A stretch of DNA of 64,000 bases from an uncultured Candidatus Melainabacteria bacterium (lineage in GTDB: Bacteria; Cyanobacteriota; Vampirovibrionia; Gastranaerophilales; Gastranaerophilaceae), in NCBI GenBank assembly GCA_932182025.1, contig CAKNXK010000013.1:1-64000 (forward strand), in the 5' to 3' direction. The translations under genes and the position numbers were made by a program. Of this stretch, positions 44,682-53,780 are shown one piece after another. Within the stretch, counting starts at the first letter, position 1; each line of letters starts with the position of its first letter. The notes below the pieces were generated by a model. The model was not told the origin of the DNA and made no database searches. It saw nothing but the letters and a program-made list of their open reading frames with translations.

Positions 44682-47600
44682 TTAAGTAATATTTCGAACT
44701 TTTTTAATATAAGCAATCATAGCATTGTCTATTTTTGTTGCAATATCACTTGAAAAATCCTTCGTTGTATTTACCTTGCCATTTTCATCTTTAAAAGGCT
44801 GGACAAGATCTAACAAAGCATTATATTCATCACTTCTCTTATTTGCCTCCGAACCATAGTATAAGACTTTATTAATAACCGGCATCATGTCATCAACACC
44901 CAATGCATCTCCAAACAATGCATATTCATCATTCCAATCTTTGATAATACCTTTACCGCTCTCGCTGTATGCAAGTACAACATCAGCAACACCGCTTGAT
45001 GATAGTCTTGATAGAGCCTCAGCCTGTAGTTTTTCTTTAGTATGAGAAGTTCCGTTATTATCAGTTTCATATTTTATTTCTTTAGCATAATCAGAAGCAG
45101 TACATCTTTCAAATGTTACTTTACCATCAGAACCAGTTTTCTTTCTATAGAAAATTGTATTTCCAAAGAAATCTGCCCAGGAATAAATCGGCTCTCGACC
45201 GTCATGTACCGGTAATGGTCGTTGGATTTTGTTCATTAACTTATTTGCAGTCTCTTGGGAAAGTGTTAACTGCTTATCCATTGCCAATTCTAATACTTCA
45301 ACAAATGCAAATGCGACATCTTGTTCATTTGTATCAATAACTTTATTAATCAATTGTTCAAACTTATCATTTGCATCCTCAAAAAACTCAAAATGCTTGC
45401 TTAATACATACAACTGATCACTAGATCGTAAGCTATCATAAATAGCAGTTATTTGTTCCTTATTTCCACTATTTATTATTACATTTCTGATTTGATTACC
45501 AGATTCAGTTCCTAAATAGAATGGATTATCATTACCGTCTTCTAACTTAGGCTTTACAGCATAGTCAATTAATGTTGCCATTTGTGTCGGATTTAATTTT
45601 ACACCCTCCCTGCCTACTATGGATTCTTCTTTAATAAAATCAGGGTCTTTTGTATCAATGATATTGTCAATTAATTCTTCATCATATAAATCCCATTTAC
45701 CAACTACAAAATTAACAACGGACAATTTAACATCTTTATCTATATTTTCATCATTAAATATTTCTTTAAGACGAGCCATATTTATACCTCTTTCTGTATC
45801 AGTAAATTTAGAAGATGCTTCATTGGTCTTCGCTTCATAGACAATATTCTGTAATTCAATATATTGTTCTGCTTTTGCAAGTAACTCTTCTTTTGAAGCG
45901 GCACTCAATACAATATGGGCAACATCAGCATTATAATCAACATTTGCAGCTATTGAAAAACTAACATTATAAGTCACATTGCCATCAGACTCTGTTTCTT
46001 TAATATCTAAATCAAGAAGCGTAAGCTTTCGTAAGATATTCTCATTTTCATTCTTTAAAGGACCAAGATAATCTTTAACAAATGTAACATCACCGAAATT
46101 TTCCTGAATTTTACCAAAAGGTATCAAGTCAATATTTTCTCCAACAGCCTCTATAAATTTAAGAACTTTAGCTTGAGCGCCTTCTAAATCATTTTCTAAG
46201 TCAAATTCTGCCACAGCTTTTTCAAATAATTCTGCATATTTGGCTTTCAAATCAGCAGTAGTAATGTACTGAGCATCTGTTTCTAAAGACTGTGTATACT
46301 GTCCTTTACCTAAATCATCTATCGATGTAACAGAGTCTAATACAGCTTTTTGCATACCTGCCGGTATATTGCACAGCATTATATAAATTTCTTCTTGAGC
46401 TGGACGTCTTGAAGGTTTAAAAGTGTATTCTTTATTTTCACCCTCTCCGGTTACTTCAAAGAATGATTCTAGAACTTTATCTTTAGCTTTTTGCTTATCT
46501 TCTTCCGGATCATAAGTCGCAGCATCAATGTTTGCAAGAGCAGTTTCTAAATATCGCATATTTGCCGGATCACCATTACCTGCTTCGTATAGAGCAACAA
46601 CTCTATCAGCTACTGCTTTATTAAATGCAGGAGAATCTTCTGCAGAAGGAGTAAAATTCAAGCTGTCCAATACAAACATGTCACTTTTTGCTACAAGAGC
46701 TAAAACATCATCTTTTGAGGCATGTAATGCATCTGCTTTTGAAGCAATACAATTAGCAAGCATTTTGTCTTCTGTATTTACATACTGCTTAAATACAGCT
46801 GCCAGCGCACGCTCTTTTGCATTATCATCCGTATCATCAGGAATTGTATCATTTTTTGTTGCTGCATTAGCTTCATTTATTGCTTTCACAAAGCCATCTA
46901 AAACTTTAGGATCATTTGCATAATAATCACCGCTAGAATATGCAATTTCACCACTCTTTTCATTAAAATAGATAGATTTTTCAGCAACATCATTGTCCGA
47001 ATCCACAGCAATTTGGTAAAGCTCATAATTTTTTACCTTAGTTGCCATAAACTCTTTTAACGCAATTTCATCATCAGTCAGCTTCTCGCTCGCATTTTCT
47101 TTATCACGGATTTCTTTGTATAAAGAAGCTACTGTTTTTGCGGTATCTTCGTTTTTGATAAGGTCGTTTGTAAAATTATCTTCTGAATTAACAAGTAGCT
47201 TAGTCAAAACTTCAACATTTTTAGTTCTTGCTAAATCCTGCACAAAAGCTTGTACGTCCTCTGATTCAAGGTTAACATTACCGTCTGCTCTTAACTTGTC
47301 TATAACATCTTCAATTACACCAATATCACCGCCGGATAGCTCAATGCGTTTTTTCATATTCTCAAGATTAGCAGCTTGTCTTGTTGCTTTTGCATCAGCT
47401 GCTTCACTTTCCGGAGCTGCTGTGATTGTTGCTGCAGCGAATTGAGTTTTTAATTCTTTTAGCTTTTCAAGAGAATCCGCAGTTAATGTTACACCATCAA
47501 CTTCTGTAGTATACATGGTTGTAAAGCCTTCTTTTGTCCATTCTTTATAAGTAAGGGCATTGTCACCTTCGCCATCGACTTTCTCTTCTGCTGAATATTC

Positions 47601-48485
47601 AAGTTCTGTCAATGTTTCAGGAACAGGTTTTTCTTGAACTGTAATTGATGATGGAGCCACTGTTGTTGGTGTCACAGGACTTTCACCTACTGTAGGTGAT
47701 GCTTCAGCCGCAGGCTGAACCGGTGAACCTACTCTGCCAACTTTTATAACTTTACCTTTTGGAACTCTGTTTACATCAGAAATATCATTAACCAATGCAA
47801 TTTCAGCAATCCTATCATTAATTTGTTTTGCATTAGGATGCTCAACACCTTCATCCTTTAAAGCTTGAACTGCTACATTATATAAATAAACACCTTTATC
47901 TACTGTTACTTCTTTTGTAAAGGCAGTAGTCAATTCATCTTTTTTATCTTGAATTCTCACTCTTTGGTTTTGGATAGCCTGATTGAATGCATTTTGAGAT
48001 ACCCTTGGATCAGGTCTTCTTTCAACAACAGGAGTTCTTTCTTCTTCTTTGACCTCTTCTGTAACAACTTCGGTTACAGGTTCTTGTGCAACCGGCTCTT
48101 CTTCAACCTCAGCAACAGGTTCTTCTTTAACCTCTTTCGTTTCTTTTGTAGAATTTGCTTTTGCAATTTTTTCATTAATAAACTCAGCAACAGACTTACC
48201 TGATTTTACAAATTCATCACCAAGTTTTAGTTCCGTAGCATCGACTTTACCATCCGCCATTAAAAGCGTATGGAGTTTATTCATTAAATCTTTTTCTGTG
48301 TCAGAATCAAGCTTCTTTTTATTTTTAGTTGAAGATTTATCAGCTTTTAAAATTGCATCAAAAAGAGGCTGTAATTGTTCTAATTCTTTCTTCTTTTTCC
48401 CTTCAAACTTAAGTTCGCCTTTGTCATTAACAAATGCTTGCGCGTTTTGAGTTTTAAACTCATAATTACGAATGTCTTTTCCCAT
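44682..48485 (-). CDS. Giant acidic helical protein with LysM-like segment (1267 aa)
   Basis: I do not recognise the protein as a whole. Residues about 60-95 include ADGKVDATELKLGDEF, an EF-hand-like Ca-binding loop. Residues about 110-165 are a Glu/Val/Pro-rich linker. Residues about 190-240 (GVYLYNVAVQAL...NRVPKGKVIKVGRV) resemble a LysM peptidoglycan-binding motif. The remaining 1000 residues are helical, acidic and rich in Asp, Asn and Glu. No N-terminal signal peptide is seen, so export, if any, would be by another route. AAGGAGTG precedes 48485. Its promoter resembles that of the EF-hand gene at 61543-63702. It may be a secreted cell-surface or effector protein; this is inference. Confidence 0.72.
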   Translation of the reverse strand: MGKDIRNYEFKTQNAQAFVNDKGELKFEGKKKKELEQLQPLFDAILKADKSSTKNKKKLDSDTEKDLMNKLHTLLMADGKVDATELKLGDEFVKSGKSVAEFINEKIAKANSTKETKEVKEEPVAEVEEEPVAQEPVTEVVTEEVKEEERTPVVERRPDPRVSQNAFNQAIQNQRVRIQDKKDELTTAFTKEVTVDKGVYLYNVAVQALKDEGVEHPNAKQINDRIAEIALVNDISDVNRVPKGKVIKVGRVGSPVQPAAEASPTVGESPVTPTTVAPSSITVQEKPVPETLTELEYSAEEKVDGEGDNALTYKEWTKEGFTTMYTTEVDGVTLTADSLEKLKELKTQFAAATITAAPESEAADAKATRQAANLENMKKRIELSGGDIGVIEDVIDKLRADGNVNLESEDVQAFVQDLARTKNVEVLTKLLVNSEDNFTNDLIKNEDTAKTVASLYKEIRDKENASEKLTDDEIALKEFMATKVKNYELYQIAVDSDNDVAEKSIYFNEKSGEIAYSSGDYYANDPKVLDGFVKAINEANAATKNDTIPDDTDDNAKERALAAVFKQYVNTEDKMLANCIASKADALHASKDDVLALVAKSDMFVLDSLNFTPSAEDSPAFNKAVADRVVALYEAGNGDPANMRYLETALANIDAATYDPEEDKQKAKDKVLESFFEVTGEGENKEYTFKPSRRPAQEEIYIMLCNIPAGMQKAVLDSVTSIDDLGKGQYTQSLETDAQYITTADLKAKYAELFEKAVAEFDLENDLEGAQAKVLKFIEAVGENIDLIPFGKIQENFGDVTFVKDYLGPLKNENENILRKLTLLDLDIKETESDGNVTYNVSFSIAANVDYNADVAHIVLSAASKEELLAKAEQYIELQNIVYEAKTNEASSKFTDTERGINMARLKEIFNDENIDKDVKLSVVNFVVGKWDLYDEELIDNIIDTKDPDFIKEESIVGREGVKLNPTQMATLIDYAVKPKLEDGNDNPFYLGTESGNQIRNVIINSGNKEQITAIYDSLRSSDQLYVLSKHFEFFEDANDKFEQLINKVIDTNEQDVAFAFVEVLELAMDKQLTLSQETANKLMNKIQRPLPVHDGREPIYSWADFFGNTIFYRKKTGSDGKVTFERCTASDYAKEIKYETDNNGTSHTKEKLQAEALSRLSSSGVADVVLAYSESGKGIIKDWNDEYALFGDALGVDDMMPVINKVLYYGSEANKRSDEYNALLDLVQPFKDENGKVNTTKDFSSDIATKIDNAMIAYIKKVRNIT

Positions 48486-48532
48486 AGATTTTCACTCCTT
48501 ATAGTTGATTCCACAAACTTACTTTGCATGTG

Positions 48533-48585
48533 TTAACGGCATATTTTGCAGAAACTTTAGATACTGATAAATAATTGTTACAAAA
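48533..48585 (-). promoter_or_regulatory. Promoter with sigma-28-like match and TGTAACAA box
   Basis: On the minus strand TAAAGTTT (48559-48552), 11 bases, and GCCGTTAA (48540-48533) match the flagellar sigma-28 consensus TAAAGTTT-N11-GCCGATAA at 15 of 16 positions. Thirteen bases upstream lies TTTTGTAACAATT (48585-48573). A competing reading is a sigma-A promoter TTGTAA-N18-TAAAGT using the same boxes. Confidence 0.6.
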
Positions 48586-48686
48586 GTTCATAAAAGTGAA
48601 ATAATTAAGAAAAAATAAATTTTTACCTCAATGGTTATTTGCTAACGTATAATTATCATATATAATTATGTTAAAGGGAGGAAATC

Positions 48687-49244
48687 ATGGAAAATCCGTT
48701 CAAGAATACTAATTTTGAGGAAAATAAAGAAGCAGAAACAGCTGCTGAAAATACTGAAACAGACGTAGAAGAAACTATTGAAGAACAGCCGGAAGAAACA
48801 AATCCTTGGCAAGAAAAATACGAAACTTTAAACAATCAATATATTCGTCTTGCTGCTGATTTTGATAATTTTAGAAAACGTCAGGAACAAGAACGTGAAA
48901 ATCTTTTAAAATACGGAGCAGAAAACACTGTTAAAAAGCTTATTGAAGTTCTGGATAATTTTGACAGAGGAGCAAAAGCTATTGAAACTGTTGAAGACTG
49001 TGAAAAAGTTAAAGAATGTTTCAATTTGGCTTACAAAAACTTTAATGATGTTTTAGGAAAAATCGGATTAGAAGTAATTCCTGCTGAAGGAGAAGAGTTT
49101 GATCCGAACCTTCATGAAGCTGTTATGCAGACTCCTACCGATGAGAAACCTGAAAATACTATTATTACAGAGCTTCAAAAAGGTTACAAATTAGGGGATA
49201 AAGTTTTAAGACCTACACTGGTTAATGTTGCAACCGCACCATAG
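48687..49244 (+). CDS. grpE: Nucleotide exchange factor GrpE
   Basis: GrpE releases ADP from DnaK. The 185-residue protein has an acidic, disordered N-terminus (residues 1-45), a long coiled-coil helix (YIRLAADFDNFRKRQEQERENLLKYGAE), and the C-terminal beta domain with EGEEFDPNLHEAVMQ and GYKLGDKVLRPTLVNVA. All landmarks are present. AAAGGGAGGAAAT at 48673 is a strong ribosome site. It heads a run of plus-strand genes and is followed by a repeat element and then dnaJ. Confidence 0.97.
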   Translation: MENPFKNTNFEENKEAETAAENTETDVEETIEEQPEETNPWQEKYETLNNQYIRLAADFDNFRKRQEQERENLLKYGAENTVKKLIEVLDNFDRGAKAIETVEDCEKVKECFNLAYKNFNDVLGKIGLEVIPAEGEEFDPNLHEAVMQTPTDEKPENTIITELQKGYKLGDKVLRPTLVNVATAP

Positions 49245-49256
49245 GTGTAAATAACA

Positions 49257-49345
49257 AACCGGCTTGAACCCACCAGTAATCTGTTCCAAAGGAGCGCTTG
49301 GAGAGAATATATAAATTAGTAGAATAGCGGGATGCGCTCCGCCCA
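49257..49345 (+). repeat. Dispersed VCSKG element, copy B
   Basis: CCGGCTTGAACCC is followed by a frame L-N-P-P-V-I-C-S-K-G. GGAGCGC (49291-49297) pairs with GCGCTCC (49334-49340) around a 36-base loop. The arms differ in sequence from copy A but remain complementary. It fills the grpE-dnaJ gap and ends next to the dnaJ ribosome site. Confidence 0.7.
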
Positions 49346-49356
49346 AAGGTTAAAAA

Positions 49357-50460
49357 ATGAGTGATTATTATGAGATATTAGGCGTTGAGAAGAACGCCTC
49401 TAAAGATGAGATAAAAAGTGCTTTTAGAAAGCAGGCACGCAAATGGCATCCGGATATAAACAAAGCTCCGGAAGCAGAAGCTAAGTTCAAAGAGCTTGGC
49501 AAAGCTTATGAAACACTAATGGATGATGACAAGCGCGCAACTTATGACCGTTTTGGCGAAGATGGATTACAAAATGCGGGTTACAGCTCACAAGGTCCGT
49601 TTGCGAACGGTTTTGGAGACTTGGAAGAAGTGTTCAGTTCTTTCTTCGGCGGTGGTTTCGGCGGATTTGGCGGAGGCAGACGCCAGGATCCTAATGCACC
49701 TCAACGCGGTGATGATTTAAGACTTGATATAGAAATTGAATTTGAAGAAGCTGTTTTCGGGCTTAATAAAGAAATAAAAATCGACCATTTAGAAACTTGT
49801 CCGACTTGTAACGGAACCGGTGCAAAAGAAGGTTCTAAACCTCAAACATGCCAGCACTGCGGAGGAAGAGGCAGTGTACAGCAAACAACAAGAACCGTTT
49901 TAGGTCATTTTACTCAAATAGTTACTTGTCCGCATTGTCATGGAAAAGGAACTATTATCTCAGATCCTTGTCCTGCTTGTAAAGGCGAGGGTAGAAAAGA
50001 TGTCGAAAAGAAGCTTGATATCAAAATTCCTGCAGGTGTTGACAATGGTTCAAAAATGAGACTTTCTCATGAAGGTGATGCTGGTAAAAACGGAGGTGTT
50101 GCAGGGGATTTATATATCGTAATCCATGTAAAACCTTCAACTTATTATCAACGTGATGGAATAAATGTATTTACAAAGCTTGAAATTTCACCTGCGCAAG
50201 CTGTTTTGGGAGACACTGTTACAATTAAAACTCTTGATGGAGAAAAAGATGTTTCTATTCCATCAGGAATTCAAACAGGCGAAGTTGTTAAAATAAAAAA
50301 TGCAGGGGTACCAAACCTTTCTAAGCCATCAGTGCGCGGGGAACATGTTGTTGTTGTGACGGTTAAAACTCCAACACATATTTCTAAAGATGAAAAAGCC
50401 TTATATCAAAAACTTTATGAACTTCAAAAAGGGAAAGTAAATAAAAAAGTTTTATGGTAG
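49357..50460 (+). CDS. dnaJ: Chaperone DnaJ
   Basis: DnaJ delivers substrates to DnaK and stimulates its ATPase. The 367-residue type I protein has a J-domain with the HPD motif (KWHPDINK, about residue 31), a Gly/Phe-rich segment (GGGFGGFGGG) and four zinc-finger repeats (CPTCNGTG, CQHCGGRG, CPHCHGKG, CPACKGEG). The C-terminal substrate domains complete it. Length is normal. AAAGG is the ribosome site. dnaK is not between grpE and dnaJ, unlike many bacteria. Confidence 0.97.
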   Translation: MSDYYEILGVEKNASKDEIKSAFRKQARKWHPDINKAPEAEAKFKELGKAYETLMDDDKRATYDRFGEDGLQNAGYSSQGPFANGFGDLEEVFSSFFGGGFGGFGGGRRQDPNAPQRGDDLRLDIEIEFEEAVFGLNKEIKIDHLETCPTCNGTGAKEGSKPQTCQHCGGRGSVQQTTRTVLGHFTQIVTCPHCHGKGTIISDPCPACKGEGRKDVEKKLDIKIPAGVDNGSKMRLSHEGDAGKNGGVAGDLYIVIHVKPSTYYQRDGINVFTKLEISPAQAVLGDTVTIKTLDGEKDVSIPSGIQTGEVVKIKNAGVPNLSKPSVRGEHVVVVTVKTPTHISKDEKALYQKLYELQKGKVNKKVLW

Positions 50461-50495
50461 AATAGTCATATAAATAATAAGTTGGAGGGATTGTT

Positions 50496-51932
50496 TTGCG
50501 TAAGTTATTATTGTTATTAGGTATTATCCTAATCTCGTGCACAAGTGCTTTTGCGGCTAAACTGCCGGAAGAAGTACAAAATTACATTAACAAAACAGTT
50601 CCGGGTACTGATATTCGTTTTGACGGGGTAGTTATATTGCCTGACAATACGGTGTATTTACCACTATTTCCGTCTTTGTTTTCAGATATTACAAAATTAA
50701 AGGTTAAAGAGTCCTTTCCTACGAACAAGGAATTAAACCAAAAACCTGATATTATAATCTTTAACAATGATTTTGTTTTAATGAAGGTTTTATCTGACGG
50801 CGAAGGGCACAAAACGGTTTTACACCAAACTATTCCGCCTTTGCAGGTTAGAACAGGACTGCTTCCTCAAGATATGCTTGTGCCAAGCGGTTTGATTTTG
50901 CCAGAAAATATTAAGGGTATTGTCGGAAACCTTAAAATTGATATTAAAAATGAAGATGTAATCAAACTTAATGCAAGGGAAAGTTTTGAAGAATTTCTTG
51001 ATGAAACTGACCCTATTAAACAGCAAGCATTAATCCCGCAGCTTAAAAACAAAATTTTATTTGTAACAACTAATTACTCAAAAAATATTCAGGTAATTGA
51101 ACCGGCACAGAGTTCACCAAAGTACTCGCTTGCTCAAAAGTCTATTCCTATAGATATTGAAGCAGTAAACAACGGTAAATTTTTGCTTGTAACATCTTAT
51201 GAAAGACCATTTTTGGATATAATTTCGACTGCTGATGCAAGATTTATTAAACAAATCAATCTTTCAACTTTCCCGGAAGAAATATTAGTAGACGAAAGTG
51301 CTAACAAAGCTTATATAACATCTCCAAGTATTTCTACAATATTTGTAATTGATTTAAAAACAATGTCTTTAATCCAAAAAATTAAAGTAAACGGGCATTG
51401 TGAAAAGCTTTTATTGGCAGAAGACAAGATGTTTTATGTTGATAAGCTTAAAAACGAAATCTGGGCAATTGAGCTTAAAAACAACTATGAATTAAAAGAC
51501 ATTGGAAGTTTTCCTAATGTATCATCTTTAGCTTTTACAAAGAATAAATTATTTATCTCAAGCAGAACAAAAAGCAGAATCGCTGTTATTGATTATTCAA
51601 CATTAGGACTTGCTAATGAGTTTACTACTGTTAATAAGCCTGTAGCAATCCAACTTTATGGAAATAATCTTTATGTTCTTGGTGCTCAAAATAACAAAGT
51701 ACAAAGAATTAATATTGATAATGGAAAAGTTCTAGACACAATTGAGCTTGGAACAGAAGGGTTTTCAACAGGATTTAATAAAATTCAGGGAACAGATTTA
51801 GCAGTTATTACTGATATTAAAAAGAACAAGTATACAATTCTTGATTTAGCTAAAGGCAAAGTTTTAAAAACTTATGCCGTTAATGTTCCTATAAACGATA
51901 TTATAATTACAGACAAGGTTAAGGAGTTTTAA
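50496..51932 (+). CDS. Exported YVTN-type beta-propeller protein
   Basis: This 478-residue protein starts with a Sec signal peptide (residues 1-20, AFA-AKLP). From about residue 185 onward there are repeated beta-blade units (FLLVTSYERPFLDIIS, AYITSPSISTIFVIDLKTMSLI, LFISSRTKSRIAVIDYS, LYVLGAQNNKVQRINI), matching a YncE/YVTN beta-propeller. The N-terminal 180 residues are a separate domain I cannot name. A role at the periplasm or surface is likely. GGAGGGATTG before 50496 is the ribosome site; the start is TTGCG-ATG-like (see TTTTGCG), read as a non-ATG start. It overlaps the methyltransferase gene by one base. Confidence 0.8.
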   Translation: MRKLLLLLGIILISCTSAFAAKLPEEVQNYINKTVPGTDIRFDGVVILPDNTVYLPLFPSLFSDITKLKVKESFPTNKELNQKPDIIIFNNDFVLMKVLSDGEGHKTVLHQTIPPLQVRTGLLPQDMLVPSGLILPENIKGIVGNLKIDIKNEDVIKLNARESFEEFLDETDPIKQQALIPQLKNKILFVTTNYSKNIQVIEPAQSSPKYSLAQKSIPIDIEAVNNGKFLLVTSYERPFLDIISTADARFIKQINLSTFPEEILVDESANKAYITSPSISTIFVIDLKTMSLIQKIKVNGHCEKLLLAEDKMFYVDKLKNEIWAIELKNNYELKDIGSFPNVSSLAFTKNKLFISSRTKSRIAVIDYSTLGLANEFTTVNKPVAIQLYGNNLYVLGAQNNKVQRINIDNGKVLDTIELGTEGFSTGFNKIQGTDLAVITDIKKNKYTILDLAKGKVLKTYAVNVPINDIIITDKVKEF

Positions 51933-52498
51933 TGGACATTATAATGGATGAAATTACATCCCAAACATTAGCAGAATTAGAAAAAACTCAAAAAGAATTC
52001 TGGAATATTCCAAGAAAAACAGGAGTTTTGATTAATACATTTATTAAAATGATGAATATCCAATCAGTGTTAGAAATAGGTACATCTAACGGGTATTCGG
52101 GATTATGGATAACAAAAGCGCTTAAACAAACCGGCGGAAGACTTACTACAATTGAGTATTATGACAAGCGCCAGAGTGTTGCAATGGAAAACTTTAGAAG
52201 ATGCGGCGTTGATGATATTGTAAGACCATTACAAGGCAGTGCGTGTGAAGTTATTGAAGCATTGGATAAGAATGAAAAGTTTGATTTTGTATTTATTGAT
52301 GCAAACAAACGTGAGTATGTAAAATATTTCGAACTTGTCAAACCGCATTTAACAGAAAAGGCTCTTATTATTGCTGATAACATAACTTCTCATGCAGAGA
52401 AGGTTCAGACTTTTATTGATGCGGTTGATGCGGATGATGAGTTTCAATATGAGATTGTAGAAGTTCCTGGTGGAATTTTGATAGCTTACAGGGGATAG
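51932..52498 (+). CDS. Class I SAM-dependent O-methyltransferase
   Basis: The 188-residue protein has the methyltransferase-3/24 fold: SAM motif SVLEIGTSNGYSGLWITKAL (residues about 40-60), TTIEYYDKR, and FDFVFIDANKREYVKYFEL with the metal-site Asp. IIADNI is the post-II strand. Such enzymes methylate catechol-like or small phenolic substrates; the substrate here is unknown. It lies between the propeller gene (one-base overlap) and glmU (four bases later). Confidence 0.88.
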   Translation: MDIIMDEITSQTLAELEKTQKEFWNIPRKTGVLINTFIKMMNIQSVLEIGTSNGYSGLWITKALKQTGGRLTTIEYYDKRQSVAMENFRRCGVDDIVRPLQGSACEVIEALDKNEKFDFVFIDANKREYVKYFELVKPHLTEKALIIADNITSHAEKVQTFIDAVDADDEFQYEIVEVPGGILIAYRG

Positions 52499-52502
52499 GA
52501 AA

Positions 52503-53780
52503 ATGATTAAATCAATAATTTTAGCAGCAGGCAAAGGCACAAGAATGAAATCCGAAACACCAAAAGTGCTTCATACGATTTTTGATAAAACACTTGTCGG
52601 CTATGTAATTGAAGCAGTCAATAAAACTGGTTTGGTTGATGAAAACTTTGTTATTGTAGGACATCAGGCTGAACGAGTAGAAGAATTTATTAAAAACAAT
52701 TATGATAATGCAAAAACAGTTTTGCAAAGTCCTCAATTAGGAACAGGGCACGCTGTTAGTATGGTTTTACCTTATCTTAATGATTTTGAGGGTGAAGTGA
52801 TTATTCTTTGCGGTGATACTCCGCTTGTAACAGAAGAAACTTTAAAAGAGTTTATAGAAGCACATCACAGTAAAAATTCTGATTTAACAGTTATGAGTGC
52901 AATTTTTGAAAACCCTACTAATTACGGAAGAATTATCAGAAATGCTGATGGCTCATTAAATTCAATCGTTGAGGAAAAAGATGCAAATGCTGAACAAAAG
53001 ACTGTTAAAGAGATTAACGCAGGTATTTATTGCTTAAACTGGGCAAAAATCAAACCTGCCTTCGGACAATTGAAAAGCAATAATGCGCAAGGCGAATACT
53101 ATTTAACAGATATTATCAAATGGGCAAATGAACAGAATTTGAAGGTTGATGCTTATATTCTTAAGAATAATGAAGAGATTTTTGGTATTAATTCAAAAGC
53201 ACATCTTGCAGAAGCTTCGAGAATGCTAAATCAAAGAACAATAAAAAAACATCTTGAAAACGGGGTTACAATTGTTGATCCGAATACAACTTGGATTAGC
53301 CCTGAAACAGAAATCGAAGCAGATACAATAATTTATCCATCTTGTTATATAAATGGCAAAAACAAAATCGGGAAAAACTGTAAAATCGGACCGTTTGCAC
53401 ATTTAAGAGGGGATGTTATTCTCGAAGATAATGTAAAAATCGGAAACTTTGTTGAAGTTAAAAAGACCACAATCAAATCTCACACAAATGCTTGCCACTT
53501 GTCATACTTAGGAGACAGTGAAATCGGCTCAGGGGTAAACATAGGGGCTGGTACAATTACAGCGAATTATAATCCTTTGACAAAAGTTAAAAGCAAAACA
53601 ATAATCAAAGACAATGTTAAAATCGGTTCAAACTCTGTAATTGTAGCACCTGTTACAATCGAAGAGGGAGCAAATGTTGGCGCTGTTGGTGTTATTACTA
53701 AAAATGTGCCGGCATGGGCTTTAGCAATTACAAGGGCTCCATTAAAAGTTTTAGAAAATTGGGTTAAAAGAGGTCAATAA
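52503..53780 (+). CDS. glmU: Bifunctional GlmU (GlcNAc-1-P uridyltransferase/GlcN-1-P acetyltransferase)
   Basis: GlmU makes UDP-GlcNAc for peptidoglycan and lipopolysaccharide. The N-terminal domain has LAAGKGTRMKSETPKVLH, GTGHAVSMVLPYL and CGDTPLV. The C-terminal left-handed helix has the hexapeptide array with GPFAHLRGDVILEDNVKIGNFVEVKK, LSYLGDSEIG and GAGTITANY, including the acetyl-CoA site. At 425 residues it is about 25 shorter than usual, mainly at the C-terminal tail. It is fused in an operon with rph by a one-base overlap. Confidence 0.96.
   Translation: MIKSIILAAGKGTRMKSETPKVLHTIFDKTLVGYVIEAVNKTGLVDENFVIVGHQAERVEEFIKNNYDNAKTVLQSPQLGTGHAVSMVLPYLNDFEGEVIILCGDTPLVTEETLKEFIEAHHSKNSDLTVMSAIFENPTNYGRIIRNADGSLNSIVEEKDANAEQKTVKEINAGIYCLNWAKIKPAFGQLKSNNAQGEYYLTDIIKWANEQNLKVDAYILKNNEEIFGINSKAHLAEASRMLNQRTIKKHLENGVTIVDPNTTWISPETEIEADTIIYPSCYINGKNKIGKNCKIGPFAHLRGDVILEDNVKIGNFVEVKKTTIKSHTNACHLSYLGDSEIGSGVNIGAGTITANYNPLTKVKSKTIIKDNVKIGSNSVIVAPVTIEEGANVGAVGVITKNVPAWALAITRAPLKVLENWVKRGQ

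Noticed and set aside
48049..48450. 133-residue plus-strand frame
   Set aside because: It is antisense to the Glu/Val-rich linker of the 1267-residue protein and low in complexity.
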